Origin: MPNP01 sp965221445
GTDB taxonomy: Bacteria > Pseudomonadota > Alphaproteobacteria > Rhodobacterales > Rhodobacteraceae
Assembly: GCA_965221445.1 (NCBI GenBank)
Contig: CBDCSF010000003.1
Location: 1-64,000, forward strand
Direction of reading: 5' to 3'
Length of the DNA stretch: 64,000 nt
The notes under the pieces were generated by a model. That model was not told the DNA's origin, made no database searches, and saw nothing but the letters and a program-made list of their open reading frames with translations. The position numbers and the translations under genes were made by a program. Below are positions 36,863 to 46,300 of this stretch, piece by piece. Every line of letters begins with the position of its first letter. Within the stretch, counting starts at the first letter, position 1.

Positions 36863-37632
36863 TGAGAGCGCCCGAAATCCCGTCCTAAATGACGTCACGG
36901 GTATTGCCGTGTTGCGAGCATGACCTAGTGTCACCAAAGATCCGGATCAGGGATCCATTAAGTGTGTCACCTCAGTGAGGGTCGGCTGCAGGCATGAGGA
37001 GATGCTGCATGTAGCTGGGGACGGGTATAAAAGGGGACAGCAGCGGCTGTAAAGAGAGTTCGGGTCTAGTCGAGAGTTCAGTCCAGTTGAGAAGCAGGCG
37101 TCTCATCTCCACTTAGTGGGCTACCACTACGTCACACGAGTGACGTCACTACGAGGAAGACTTCTCGTAAAGGCGGGCCACTGGGACGCGCCTGGCATCT
37201 CCGGTGAGGAGCTGCCCTCGGAGGTGAGACACATCACCCGTGGGTGTATCCCGCGTATGAAAATCTGTATACTCGCATATGTATGGAATTAGTACTCAAT
37301 AAATAGTTGTAGTGTGGGGTGGACCAACGCCACACAATCTAGTGACATTGAGTCTTTGTTGCGCCGTCCGAACCTGCAGCGAAGTACCGGTCACGAGTTC
37401 GGATCGAGACACCACCAGAGGCTAGGGAGGGGAGACCGTATTCTCCTTCCCTCGGTCATCCCTGCCCAGGTGCAGGGTCGTCAATTTACACACAACGAGA
37501 AGTACCCTTACGATTGGGTATCCGCCCCGCGTCCAACGCCGCCAGACGCGTCGTGGGACCACGCCGGGGGATACCGCCCAGTTTGGCCGTAACGAGATAA
37601 AGGAGAAGGATTGCGGAAGAACCACGGCACCA
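36863..37632 (+). repeat. 5' long terminal repeat (770 bp)
   Basis: Begins TGAGAGCGCCCGAAATCCCG and ends ACCACGGCACCA. U3 contains a CRE-type TGACGTCA (36890-36897) and the TATA box TATAAAA (37026-37032). The transcript should start about 25-30 bp later. A second CRE, TGACGTCA (37141-37148), lies within the transcribed part. The poly(A) signal AATAAA is at 37298-37303, so R is roughly 37055-37320. The only difference found from the 3' LTR is CTGCAGCG here against CTGTAGCG there (about 37377). Confidence 0.95.
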
Positions 37633-37773
37633 GTCAAAATCTTGGTGCCGTGACCAGGATCGGTAGTTGCAGTTTGGAAAAGAGACAGGGAAGGTTCAAA
37701 CGAAAACAGTGCGTGAGGTCTGACAGACCGTAACTGGACATCACGGGATTGCGGGTCGTTGGTGAATAGACTC

Positions 37774-37787
37774 ACGAACCGTAATCA
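37774..37787 (+). repeat. ACGAACCGTAATCA motif, copy 1
   Basis: Exact motif in the leader, followed at about 37816 by the half-copy GATTGTAATCAG. Confidence 0.75.
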
Positions 37788-37912
37788 GCTTACGTGTTAA
37801 CTCTACGAGAGATTGTAATCAGTCATTCACCGTACTGGAACCGGAGCGGTGGGTGAAACCTGGTAAACTACAATTAGACATTACGGAAGTGTAGATCGCC
37901 GCAGAAGGTCAC

Positions 37913-37926
37913 ACGAACCGTAATCA
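37913..37926 (+). repeat. ACGAACCGTAATCA motif, copy 2
   Basis: Exact motif in the leader, followed by GCTTGTGTACTACG and at about 37953 by the half-copy ACTGTAATCAACC. Confidence 0.75.
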
Positions 37927-38137
37927 GCTTGTGTACTACGTATATAGAACACTGTAATCAACCATAGACGTTTGGCTATTGTGAAGATTTAAACGAATAG
38001 CGTTGACGGACATTTACGTTGAACCCAGCAGAGTGACGTGGGACCTCGAAGGAATCAGGCAGGGGAAGGAAGGACTTGCATGATGTTACCGGTGAGTTCC
38101 CTACTTTGAAGTTTGATAGCGAATAGGGCGAGGTCCT

Positions 38138-38587
38138 ATGGACCCTTTATTGTTCATTCTTGATTGTATAGAAGAGCTCCTAAGCGAGTTTATGCTAACA
38201 GAGGCAAGGGGAGCGACAGAAGAGCTAAAGGGGTTTGACGCTATTTATAGTTTAATTCACAGTTGTTGTGAGCTAATTAACACGTTACAAGAGGGGGTAG
38301 GACTGCCACCCCTTCCAAAGGCGATTAGAGAGAAAGGAGTATATTTAGAATTAGAAAAGGAGGTAGTGGGGGGAGAAGAAATACCCTATACCATTGCCTT
38401 TTCCCAAGTCACAGAAGAGGAAACTCTGAGTATACCAGAGAGTCTCCCTGATCTCCTTGAGGAGGGAGGAGGACAATCTGGGTTTCCTCTAAGTAGTTTT
38501 GAGAAATTTCTCCAACAAGGGATAATTAACCGAGAAGTTTCCCCATATTTTATTGAGAACCGCCCAAATAGAATTTGGTTTTACTGA
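38138..38587 (+). CDS. Leader ORF (149 aa), unknown function
   Basis: First ORF of the genomic RNA, 51 nt upstream of gag and 46 nt after the putative splice donor. It starts MDPLLFILDCIEELLSEFML, is acidic and helical, and ends YFIENRPNRIWFY. No family is recognised. The position is where complex retroviruses sometimes carry an extra leader protein. It could also be a 5' extension of Gag lost by a stop; the intact frame and acidic composition favour a separate protein. Confidence 0.65.
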   Translation: MDPLLFILDCIEELLSEFMLTEARGATEELKGFDAIYSLIHSCCELINTLQEGVGLPPLPKAIREKGVYLELEKEVVGGEEIPYTIAFSQVTEEETLSIPESLPDLLEEGGGQSGFPLSSFEKFLQQGIINREVSPYFIENRPNRIWFY

Positions 38588-38638
38588 GAGGCACAGGGAG
38601 TAAGTGATATTAGGGAGGCCAGAGTAGACAGACTAAGG

Positions 38639-41600
38639 ATGCCGTATGACCTTAGACAGACGCGTGCTAGGACACGGGGGAGGAGCGGGAGGGAAGTTAG
38701 TGGACAGTATAGAGTCACCGTTCCTGACCCGGATGCGCTAGACAGATTGCGAACGCAGAATCGTGTATATGATCGCACCCTAACGCCCAGAGATAGGTTT
38801 ACGGGTAGCGTTCCTGTTGGGGTACGCTCATTACCAGGCTCATCAAGAGAGTCATCAACAGAACCGATGGATACGGACGAAGGGGCGAAAACTACGCGCA
38901 AAATCGTGGAAAGTGTACGCGTCGCGGGGGGTTGGGTACACTCTGATACAGAGGGGTATCCACCACCTACCAACTCCCCTTTGCTCACTGCCAGGAGCAG
39001 GAGGGAAGGGCCCGGATTGATGGCCAGTAGGAGGGAGACGTCAAGGGAAGGCTCACGAAGGGGACAAGATACTACAGAATCGCCGACCCTATTGCAAATT
39101 CCACTGTGTGTGACAGCTGGTCCTTCAGACGAGGGAGATCCGAATCTTCATCGCCCGGCATTGGTGGATCCTGCGCATGATTTGGATCGTAGGGAGGCTC
39201 CTGAAGGGGCTCGCCCTAAGGTTGGACCTAGATTCAGCACTCAGACGATTGCTGAGGAGGTCCAAGGATCCCAGGGGGGGACAGATTTTTACCTGCCCCT
39301 GTTGGGACAGCCTAGGATATCGGAAGTGCGTGCATGGAGGGCACCTGTGCGCACCGAACAGGGAAATCCTGGGATATATATACAGGCCGACGAGTGGCAG
39401 GAGACTTACGGAGGGAATGTCTTTGTGGTGGATGAGGTGACCGGGCGAATGTATGTATTGAGAGGGGACGCCTTAGAGAGAATACCCGAAGTTGCTAGTC
39501 GCAGAAGAAGGGAGGAACTCAGTCTTAGTGTCACGCCCCGAGTTCCTCGGGAGGGGACAGGATCGCACACCCCTACAATCGGGAACACCCCAATACCAGT
39601 AGCTGAGTCCACCCGACAGCCACAGAACAGTTCTGGCAGGGCCACCCCGACAATGACTGGGGCGGGAACGACCCCCCCAGATCGAGAGGGAGGAAGGGAT
39701 GGACTACGGAATCCATGCCCCATCATGGGAGTCCCTAGAGGCCGAGAGAAAGATAGTGGAACATTAGGAGGGGGACCCAGTGCAGAGGGCCAAAAGTCAC
39801 CGGAACATGAAGGATTTTCTGGCGATAGAAAACGTCAGATCACCATACTCCGGGACTACGTAGAGGCCCTCAGAAGAGATCGCGATCGCATGGAGGCTAG
39901 AATGTTGAATGAGCATATCCACCGGGTGATAGAGAGCAGCGTACAGGGCAGTGCATTAGAGGATCTCCGGGAAGAGACCCAGAGAGAATATGCTGCCCTT
40001 CTAAGGAAGGAATTGCAGCCTACCTTGGAATATTTCGAATTGATAAATGAAGAACTAATGGAAGAGATACCCCTAGCAGAGGAGGATGATCCAAACTTTG
40101 ATTATCCGACAACCTATGACTGGAAGGAAGGCGACTATATGTGGCTCCTATTCAAGATTCAGCAACATTTTGCCCATAGAGAGGTGTGGACTAGGGTGTA
40201 CCGGTATCTAAGCCACACCCAACCTTTACACATGGAGAAGCATGAGCATGCTTTGGTAGGGCTGACAGAATCCTGGCAGGAACTGTTTGACAAAAGTATC
40301 CAGGTAAAAAGAGCGGCCCGGAGGGCCCTGGAAGCCGCTGGTCGGGACAAAAGGGGCCACCCTGAGAGAGGCTACGAAGAACAGCCTCCTACAGATACCT
40401 TGATACCCCCTGCTCGACCAGCCTGGGAGGAACCGAGAGGGACACCCGGACAGGAGGGCATGAAGGGACCCCCGTTGCCGAAGAAGAATAGAAGTTCTCC
40501 TGGCACATACTTGAGTGAGAGATCACAGGCAGAGGCACGCCAGTCTGCGGTAGAGGCGGTCCGCAGGATCACAAGTTCCTGCTCCTCCTTGGAGTCTTCC
40601 AGTAAGTCTGAGAGGGGAGGTATGGATGGAGGAGATTGGGACCCCACGTATGACGGATTCGCCCTAGAGGGGAGAGGGTCCCGAGCTAGGATGAGCCCAC
40701 TGGAGGGACACGTGACTCGAGGCCCACAGAATAACAAGGACTTTGAAGCCAGGGGAGAACCACCTAAAGGAAAACCGTTGCCCACACTCCGAGAAATTCA
40801 CCAGATGAACCTGAGAAGGGCACTAGAGGAGGAGATGGCTGAGGTACCATGCGACATTTGCGGAGGTCAAGATCATGACTACCGCCATTGTCAGGCAGGG
40901 GCTCTGCCAGAGTCGCAAACGCCGGGGATGTTACCATCAGGCCGGGCTGACGGTCAAGGGAGCATCGGAGAGGGCTTTTGTGGCTGGTGCGAAAAGAAGG
41001 GACATATATCCTTGGAGTGTCCTGCTAAATTCTACAGCCAATCGATGAAGGAGAGGTTCCCAAAGAGGGAAAAGAGAGGAAAGTCGAAACTCCTGGAATA
41101 CACTTGCAGAAGGTGCGGAGAACAGCACCCCTTTAACCGGTATTGCCCATATGCCGTTAAGCCCCCCATAGTACCAGGAGAATGCAGGAGCTGTGCCACT
41201 CTAACGAACCATCATGATGAGGAGTGTGAGTTGGTTGCTATAAAGGATCGGATCGGTCTGTGTGCCTTTTGTGGGGATATCTCACACTTGTATGCAGATT
41301 GTCCAGATCGATATCCAAATAAGGGACCTAAAAAGATATTGCCTCGCAATGAGGGTCCGGGCAGTGCTGCCAGTCATTCAACTAGGAGGGGTTCACCAGA
41401 ACCGCCAACATACTATGGTGTTTGCTCCTTTTGTGGATTAGTCGGGCATGGGCACGAGCTTTGCCCTGAGTTGAAAAGAACCGTAAGAGAGCAGGCAGAC
41501 CAAATAGCTAGGATACAAATGGCCAGATATGAAGAAGTGAGAAACCGGGCGCAGGAACCTACCAGTCGAACAAAGAAACTAGTTAGAAACCAACAAGATA

Positions 41601-43357
41601 AGGCTGGGGTAGCCAAGGAAGCCCAGCAAGATAGCAGGCGTTTGCCTGCATACAGTACTGGTGGAGATGGCCCGGGACCAGACAGGGATGGTGATGGAGA
41701 TCCCACCGATCAAGATAGGAATAGTAGTTCAGAGCCAGGAGGTAATGGATCCCCTTCTGGCAGGAGACGGGGTGGGGGAGGACCTCCCGAAGACCCGGAC
41801 CCGGAAGATGATGATGGGATACCTAGGAGTTTCCGGGGACGACGAGGTCCCCGAGGTTATCCAGGACCCCAGGGACCGGAGGGACCGAGGGGGCCCCAAG
41901 GACCAATGGGACCCAGGGGAGTACCCGGGGGACTATCTTCCACTGGTTTGGGGGACACGCTCTTACCATCCCCAAATGTGAGTACAATAGCGGTGGAAAA
42001 TTCATTACAGTATGTAGGGGAATCCCTATCTCGGCTGATGCTAACTCAGCAGAATGTAAATCGAAATATGGTAGACCACCTAAATTTGACAGCGGAAGCG
42101 CAAGATGTGCAGACGCATGTGCTAACCAAGTTGGTCGAGAATACCCGTCAGCGGGAGTTCGACAAACTTTTCAACGCTATACCGATATATGATGGAGAGG
42201 ATCCAGATAAATTTGAACCGTGGCTTACTCAGTTAGAAAATGCATGTATAGTGGGTAAAAGAGATGTGAGGGAAGTAGCGATCTGTTCATGCGCGGGTCC
42301 GGTATTGGAGGTCATAAGTAGCATTGACCCGCCGGAACCGTGGAGTGTACATCGAGATGAATTGAGGAGATGTTTCTCCCCAAACAAGACGAGAGTACAT
42401 GCTGCAAATCTTTTGAATAATTTCCGTTCACAACATGCCACAGAAAATCTTCGGTCCTACATACACCAGTACTCGAAAATCCACCGACAAGCCACAGGAT
42501 TACAACCTGAAGATGATTTTGACCTAGGGCGCAAAGTGGAGTTCATGAAAAGACTAAGGAATTCCGCTATAGCCAATAAAATCATAAAAAGTCAACAATT
42601 CAAAGAGTACACCCGGTATTCCCTCCAGAGCTGTTTTGCAAAGGCTCTGGAATTAGAAGGGGAATTCATGGTGGGAGAGGTGGTGACACCACGATACCGC
42701 CAAACTTCCATTTTGGGGGTAGAGGCCTCCGACCTTGCAGAGGGAGAAGGAGCCTATGAGGTAAAGCCCCAAGCAGACCAGGGAAAGGGGGATCTATACA
42801 ACCCAAATGAGTGTTGGAGATGCGGAGGTATGGGACATTTTGCACGAGAATGCACCCAGGATGCCAATCCGACCCGAGCCATAGGCAAGCTTCATCATAC
42901 ATTGGAAGCAGAGACCCCGGTGGCGAGGTCGTTATTGACAGAATTCTTCAACAAATTGATGAGGGTGCAAAGAAAGCATGACATAGTGCAAGCAAAATTG
43001 AAGAAGGAAAGACAACAGGAGAAAGGAGGAACCCCAGGGGCACCCGATCCGAAACCTAAAGTGCCCGCATCAACTGGGAAAACAGGAGGGACAAATTCTC
43101 CACCGAAAGGAGAAAAGAAGACTCCAGTGAGAAGGTCGGTTAGATTTCAGAACCTGAAAGAAAAAGAGAGGCATCGGCCTGCAACACCTCCGACGACTAA
43201 GAAAGATACGGTGCAGGAGGCTGTCGAAGTGGAGAGCCTCTCTGACCCCGATGAGGACACAGAAGAGTTAGCCGACCTCCCTACCGACTCGGAGCCGGAA
43301 GGCAGTACAGGAGAAGCGGTGGGGGAGGACCAGACATTAGAAGAAGGACCCCAATGA
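38639..43357 (+). CDS. gag: Gag polyprotein (1572 aa) with zinc knuckles and collagen-like stretch
   Basis: Structural polyprotein. The N-terminal half is disordered and charged, with a coiled-coil segment (about residues 400-480). A cluster of six zinc-knuckle-like motifs follows: CDICGGQDHDYRHC (738), CGWCEKKGHISLEC (781), CRRCGEQHPFNRYC (823), CRSCATLTNHHDEEC (about 850), CAFCGDISHLYADC (about 875) and CSFCGLVGHGHELC (929). Four fit CX2CX4HX4C exactly. A nine-triplet Gly-X-Y stretch starts at residue 1070. A Ty3-type capsid region is at about 1170-1345 (FDKLFNAIPIYDGEDPDKFE, then an LRSYIHQYSKI segment), followed by a canonical CWRCGGMGHFAREC knuckle (1392) and an acidic tail. It is three to four times longer than usual Ty3/gypsy Gag. 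It ends in TGA and is followed without a frame change by pol. Confidence 0.9.
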   Translation: MPYDLRQTRARTRGRSGREVSGQYRVTVPDPDALDRLRTQNRVYDRTLTPRDRFTGSVPVGVRSLPGSSRESSTEPMDTDEGAKTTRKIVESVRVAGGWVHSDTEGYPPPTNSPLLTARSRREGPGLMASRRETSREGSRRGQDTTESPTLLQIPLCVTAGPSDEGDPNLHRPALVDPAHDLDRREAPEGARPKVGPRFSTQTIAEEVQGSQGGTDFYLPLLGQPRISEVRAWRAPVRTEQGNPGIYIQADEWQETYGGNVFVVDEVTGRMYVLRGDALERIPEVASRRRREELSLSVTPRVPREGTGSHTPTIGNTPIPVAESTRQPQNSSGRATPTMTGAGTTPPDREGGRDGLRNPCPIMGVPRGREKDSGTLGGGPSAEGQKSPEHEGFSGDRKRQITILRDYVEALRRDRDRMEARMLNEHIHRVIESSVQGSALEDLREETQREYAALLRKELQPTLEYFELINEELMEEIPLAEEDDPNFDYPTTYDWKEGDYMWLLFKIQQHFAHREVWTRVYRYLSHTQPLHMEKHEHALVGLTESWQELFDKSIQVKRAARRALEAAGRDKRGHPERGYEEQPPTDTLIPPARPAWEEPRGTPGQEGMKGPPLPKKNRSSPGTYLSERSQAEARQSAVEAVRRITSSCSSLESSSKSERGGMDGGDWDPTYDGFALEGRGSRARMSPLEGHVTRGPQNNKDFEARGEPPKGKPLPTLREIHQMNLRRALEEEMAEVPCDICGGQDHDYRHCQAGALPESQTPGMLPSGRADGQGSIGEGFCGWCEKKGHISLECPAKFYSQSMKERFPKREKRGKSKLLEYTCRRCGEQHPFNRYCPYAVKPPIVPGECRSCATLTNHHDEECELVAIKDRIGLCAFCGDISHLYADCPDRYPNKGPKKILPRNEGPGSAASHSTRRGSPEPPTYYGVCSFCGLVGHGHELCPELKRTVREQADQIARIQMARYEEVRNRAQEPTSRTKKLVRNQQDKAGVAKEAQQDSRRLPAYSTGGDGPGPDRDGDGDPTDQDRNSSSEPGGNGSPSGRRRGGGGPPEDPDPEDDDGIPRSFRGRRGPRGYPGPQGPEGPRGPQGPMGPRGVPGGLSSTGLGDTLLPSPNVSTIAVENSLQYVGESLSRLMLTQQNVNRNMVDHLNLTAEAQDVQTHVLTKLVENTRQREFDKLFNAIPIYDGEDPDKFEPWLTQLENACIVGKRDVREVAICSCAGPVLEVISSIDPPEPWSVHRDELRRCFSPNKTRVHAANLLNNFRSQHATENLRSYIHQYSKIHRQATGLQPEDDFDLGRKVEFMKRLRNSAIANKIIKSQQFKEYTRYSLQSCFAKALELEGEFMVGEVVTPRYRQTSILGVEASDLAEGEGAYEVKPQADQGKGDLYNPNECWRCGGMGHFARECTQDANPTRAIGKLHHTLEAETPVARSLLTEFFNKLMRVQRKHDIVQAKLKKERQQEKGGTPGAPDPKPKVPASTGKTGGTNSPPKGEKKTPVRRSVRFQNLKEKERHRPATPPTTKKDTVQEAVEVESLSDPDEDTEELADLPTDSEPEGSTGEAVGEDQTLEEGPQ

Positions 43358-43363
43358 CAATTA
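43355..43363 (+). promoter_or_regulatory. Gag-Pol stop-codon readthrough site (TGA CAA TTA)
   Basis: Gag and pol are in the same frame and separated only by TGA at 43355-43357. The next six bases CAATTA fit the CAR-YYA readthrough context known from tobamoviruses (there after UAG), and the preceding codon is CAA as in those viruses. The frame stays open from 43358 to the protease DTGA with no in-frame alternative start of good context. A suppressed UGA is therefore the simplest route to Pol; a sequencing or mutational stop is the alternative. Confidence 0.75.
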
Positions 43364-46300
43364 AAGCCGAGTGGGGTAACATTAAGGGCAAGGGGGGAAG
43401 AAGGGAAAATATTAAATATAAAACTGAGTGGGGATACAGGGGCACATATTCCGGTCGAACTAAATGGTGTAAAGTGTCTAGCTTTGATAGACACTGGCGC
43501 CTCTCGGAGTTGTATGAGCTCCGCCCAGTATAAGTTAATAGGATCCCCTCCCTTGGAGCCTTTGCCCCCAGGGGCCCGCTTGAGATCTGCAACAGGGACT
43601 TCCATGGAAGCATGGGGGTTGACCAGTTGCCTAGTCCGTATTGGGCGCAAAGTGTATGCCCAATCATTCATAGTATGTAATAAGATGATGACAAATGTAA
43701 TTGTGGGCAGAGACTTTCTCTCTACTTACAAACTAAGTATAACATGGGGAGATGAGGGAACAATGGAAGTGATGGAAGGACAGGAACCAGTCATTCGGAC
43801 GGGAGAGGTGCACCAATACCCTGCCTATGTGGGAGGATGGGCAAAAGTACCTCCGCGCACAGTGGCTGCTATTCCCGCCATTGCGAATCTCCCACCTTTC
43901 GGAAGAAAGACACTTTTCCGTTTTGATCCATTAAAAGAGAATTTGGATTTGCAAATGAACTCTGTAGTGTATCCATTGGATTATGCCACCTGGAGGGGTG
44001 GCCATCAACACACGGTACAGCTGATAATCAATCTAGCCGAAGAGCCTCTATTACTCGCAGAGGGGACCCTACTGGGATACTATGAAAGAGAGGATGAGGG
44101 GGAGATGATAGTCGATCGTGAAGGATTGTTCGAGGTAAACATAGAAAAATCTTGGGAAGATGGGGAATTGGAGGATAAATTGTTCCCTCCTGGGGGGGAT
44201 GGCTTCATCACTTCACCAGCTGAGGTGGATCCACGACCCCCTATAAAATTGAGAGACGCGGAAGTGTCCCGAGGACACCGCGTGGCATTCGAGCGTCTGT
44301 GTGAAGAATTCGCGGATGTGTTTTCGCAGAACTCTGGGGACTTAGGAAAGACACCGCTGATGAGGATGGAGATCCCGACCGGGGACAACCCACCCATAAG
44401 TCAGCGACCGTATGGTCTTGCCCTTAGACATGTGCAATGGGTTCAAGATGAAATAGAAACCCTTGAGCGAGCAGGAGTGATCACCAAGAGTGTCTCTCCT
44501 TGGGCCAGCCCAATAGTAATCGTCCCAAAGAAAACTTCGCCTGGAGAGCCACCCCGTAGAAGGATGTGTGTAGATTACAGGATGTTGAATTCTTTACTGC
44601 CAAAAGTGGAGAAAGCACATACCAAGGCGAAGGGCGTACTAACACTGGTACCAATCCCAAAGATCGACGAAATATATGCCAAGTTGGAAGGATCTACGGT
44701 ATACTCCACGTTTGACATGAGAAGTGGGTATTATCATCTAGAATTGACCACTGAGAGTCAGCCTAAGTCTGCTTTTGTAGTGGGGGGACCCAAGGGAGGA
44801 AAATGGGAATTTAAGAGGTGTCCTTTCGGGTTGACACAGGCGCCAGCATACTTTCAGGCGCTAGTCAACCAAGTGCTGGAAGGCCTCAACTTTGCTTTTG
44901 GATATTTAGATGACATACTTATCTTTAGTCCTGACATGGACCAACATTTGGAGCATGTCAGGACTTTATTTGAACGCCTCAGAGCGGCAGATCTGAAACT
45001 GACCAAGCGCAAGTGCAGTTTCCTGAAGGCTCACGTACAATATTTGGGTCATTATGTATCGGGTCAAGGCTTGGAACCCGTGCCGGAGAAATTAGAGGCG
45101 TTAGTGAAAATGCCTCCACCCGAGGATGTGACAGGAGTCAGGAAATTCCTGGGGTTCGTGGGGTATTACCGAAAGTTTATCCCGAGATACTCGGACGTAG
45201 CCAGACCTTTAACAAACCTGACAAGAAAGGATACCCCCTTTCAATGGACCACTTTATGTCAGGAGGCGTTTGAAATGCTGAAGAGCTTCCTGCTGAAAGA
45301 GCCTGTGCTCAAATACCCAAACCCAGATCAACCATACGTGTTATATACTGATGCAAGTAAATACGCATGGGCAGGGGTCCTGACACAAGCACACACACAT
45401 ATGGTGGATGGGGTGGAAAAAGAAATTCACCACCCTGTTACCTATGTCAGTGGACTATTCAGGGGACCACAAATTAACTGGGCTGCTTTGGTTAAAGAGG
45501 CGTATGCCATTTACATGGCTGCCAGAAAACTGCATTACTATATTTCAAATTCTGACACTACAATTCGCAGCGACCACATGCCGTTACGTCGGTTCTTGTT
45601 GAAAAACACTAAAAACACGACAGTGAACAACTGGGCCGTGAGTATAGAGGACTACCAGCTGAAGTTTGAGTATATAAAAGGTGTCAAAAATACATTAGCT
45701 GACACCATGAGTCGTCTGGTTCAGTTGGACCCGGACGTGGCCCTGCCCCCTGAGCCAGAGGGCCAGCAATTTGGGAAACTCCTGCAGGGAGGGGGAGAAA
45801 CATCCACGGACATTGACTACCTGATAGAACAGGTAGTGGGGAGCCCTAAAATAGAACCAAAAGGGGGCCCCATGGAAGGTGTGCGCCTACCCAGCTGGGG
45901 GCTAAAAGATGCCTACCTCAAAGATGCTCAGGGTAGGGATGCTTTGTGCCAAAGAATATTTGCACAAGCTGCCAAAAACGGGGAGAAAGCAGTTCACCCT
46001 TACTTTGTTGAGCAGGGCATTCTTATGAAGTATGTATCCGATTACAAGCAGCGATTTGAAGTGGTCGTAGTCCCTCCACATCTAGCTCCGATGCTACTGA
46101 AGCTGGCTCATGATGACTTAGGCCATAACGGGACTGCGCGTACGTATATGATCTTAAGGCGCAGCTATTATTGGAAGGGCATGAAATCTTTCATAGCCAC
46201 TTACGTCAAGCGATGTGATCTATGCCGACAACATAATGCTACAGCTACCCGTTATGTGAAGGGGACATTTGAGATACCGAAAGCTCCCATGGACTTTATA

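Larger units (their letters stand above)
37633..38137 (+). promoter_or_regulatory. Leader: primer-binding site, splice donor, repeated motifs
   Basis: TGGTGCCGTGACC (from 37643, 10 nt after the LTR) has the TGG start of a tRNA-primed PBS; the tRNA is not identified. The LTR's last ten bases CACGGCACCA are the exact complement of the first ten PBS bases. Two copies of the ACGAACCGTAATCA motif follow. ACCG|GTGAGT at 38091/38092 is a good candidate for the donor used for spliced env mRNA. Confidence 0.6.

Noticed and set aside
37314..37592. 92-codon ORF inside the 5' LTR
   Set aside because: Lies in R/U5, also present in the 3' LTR, with no domain; the LTR role explains its conservation.
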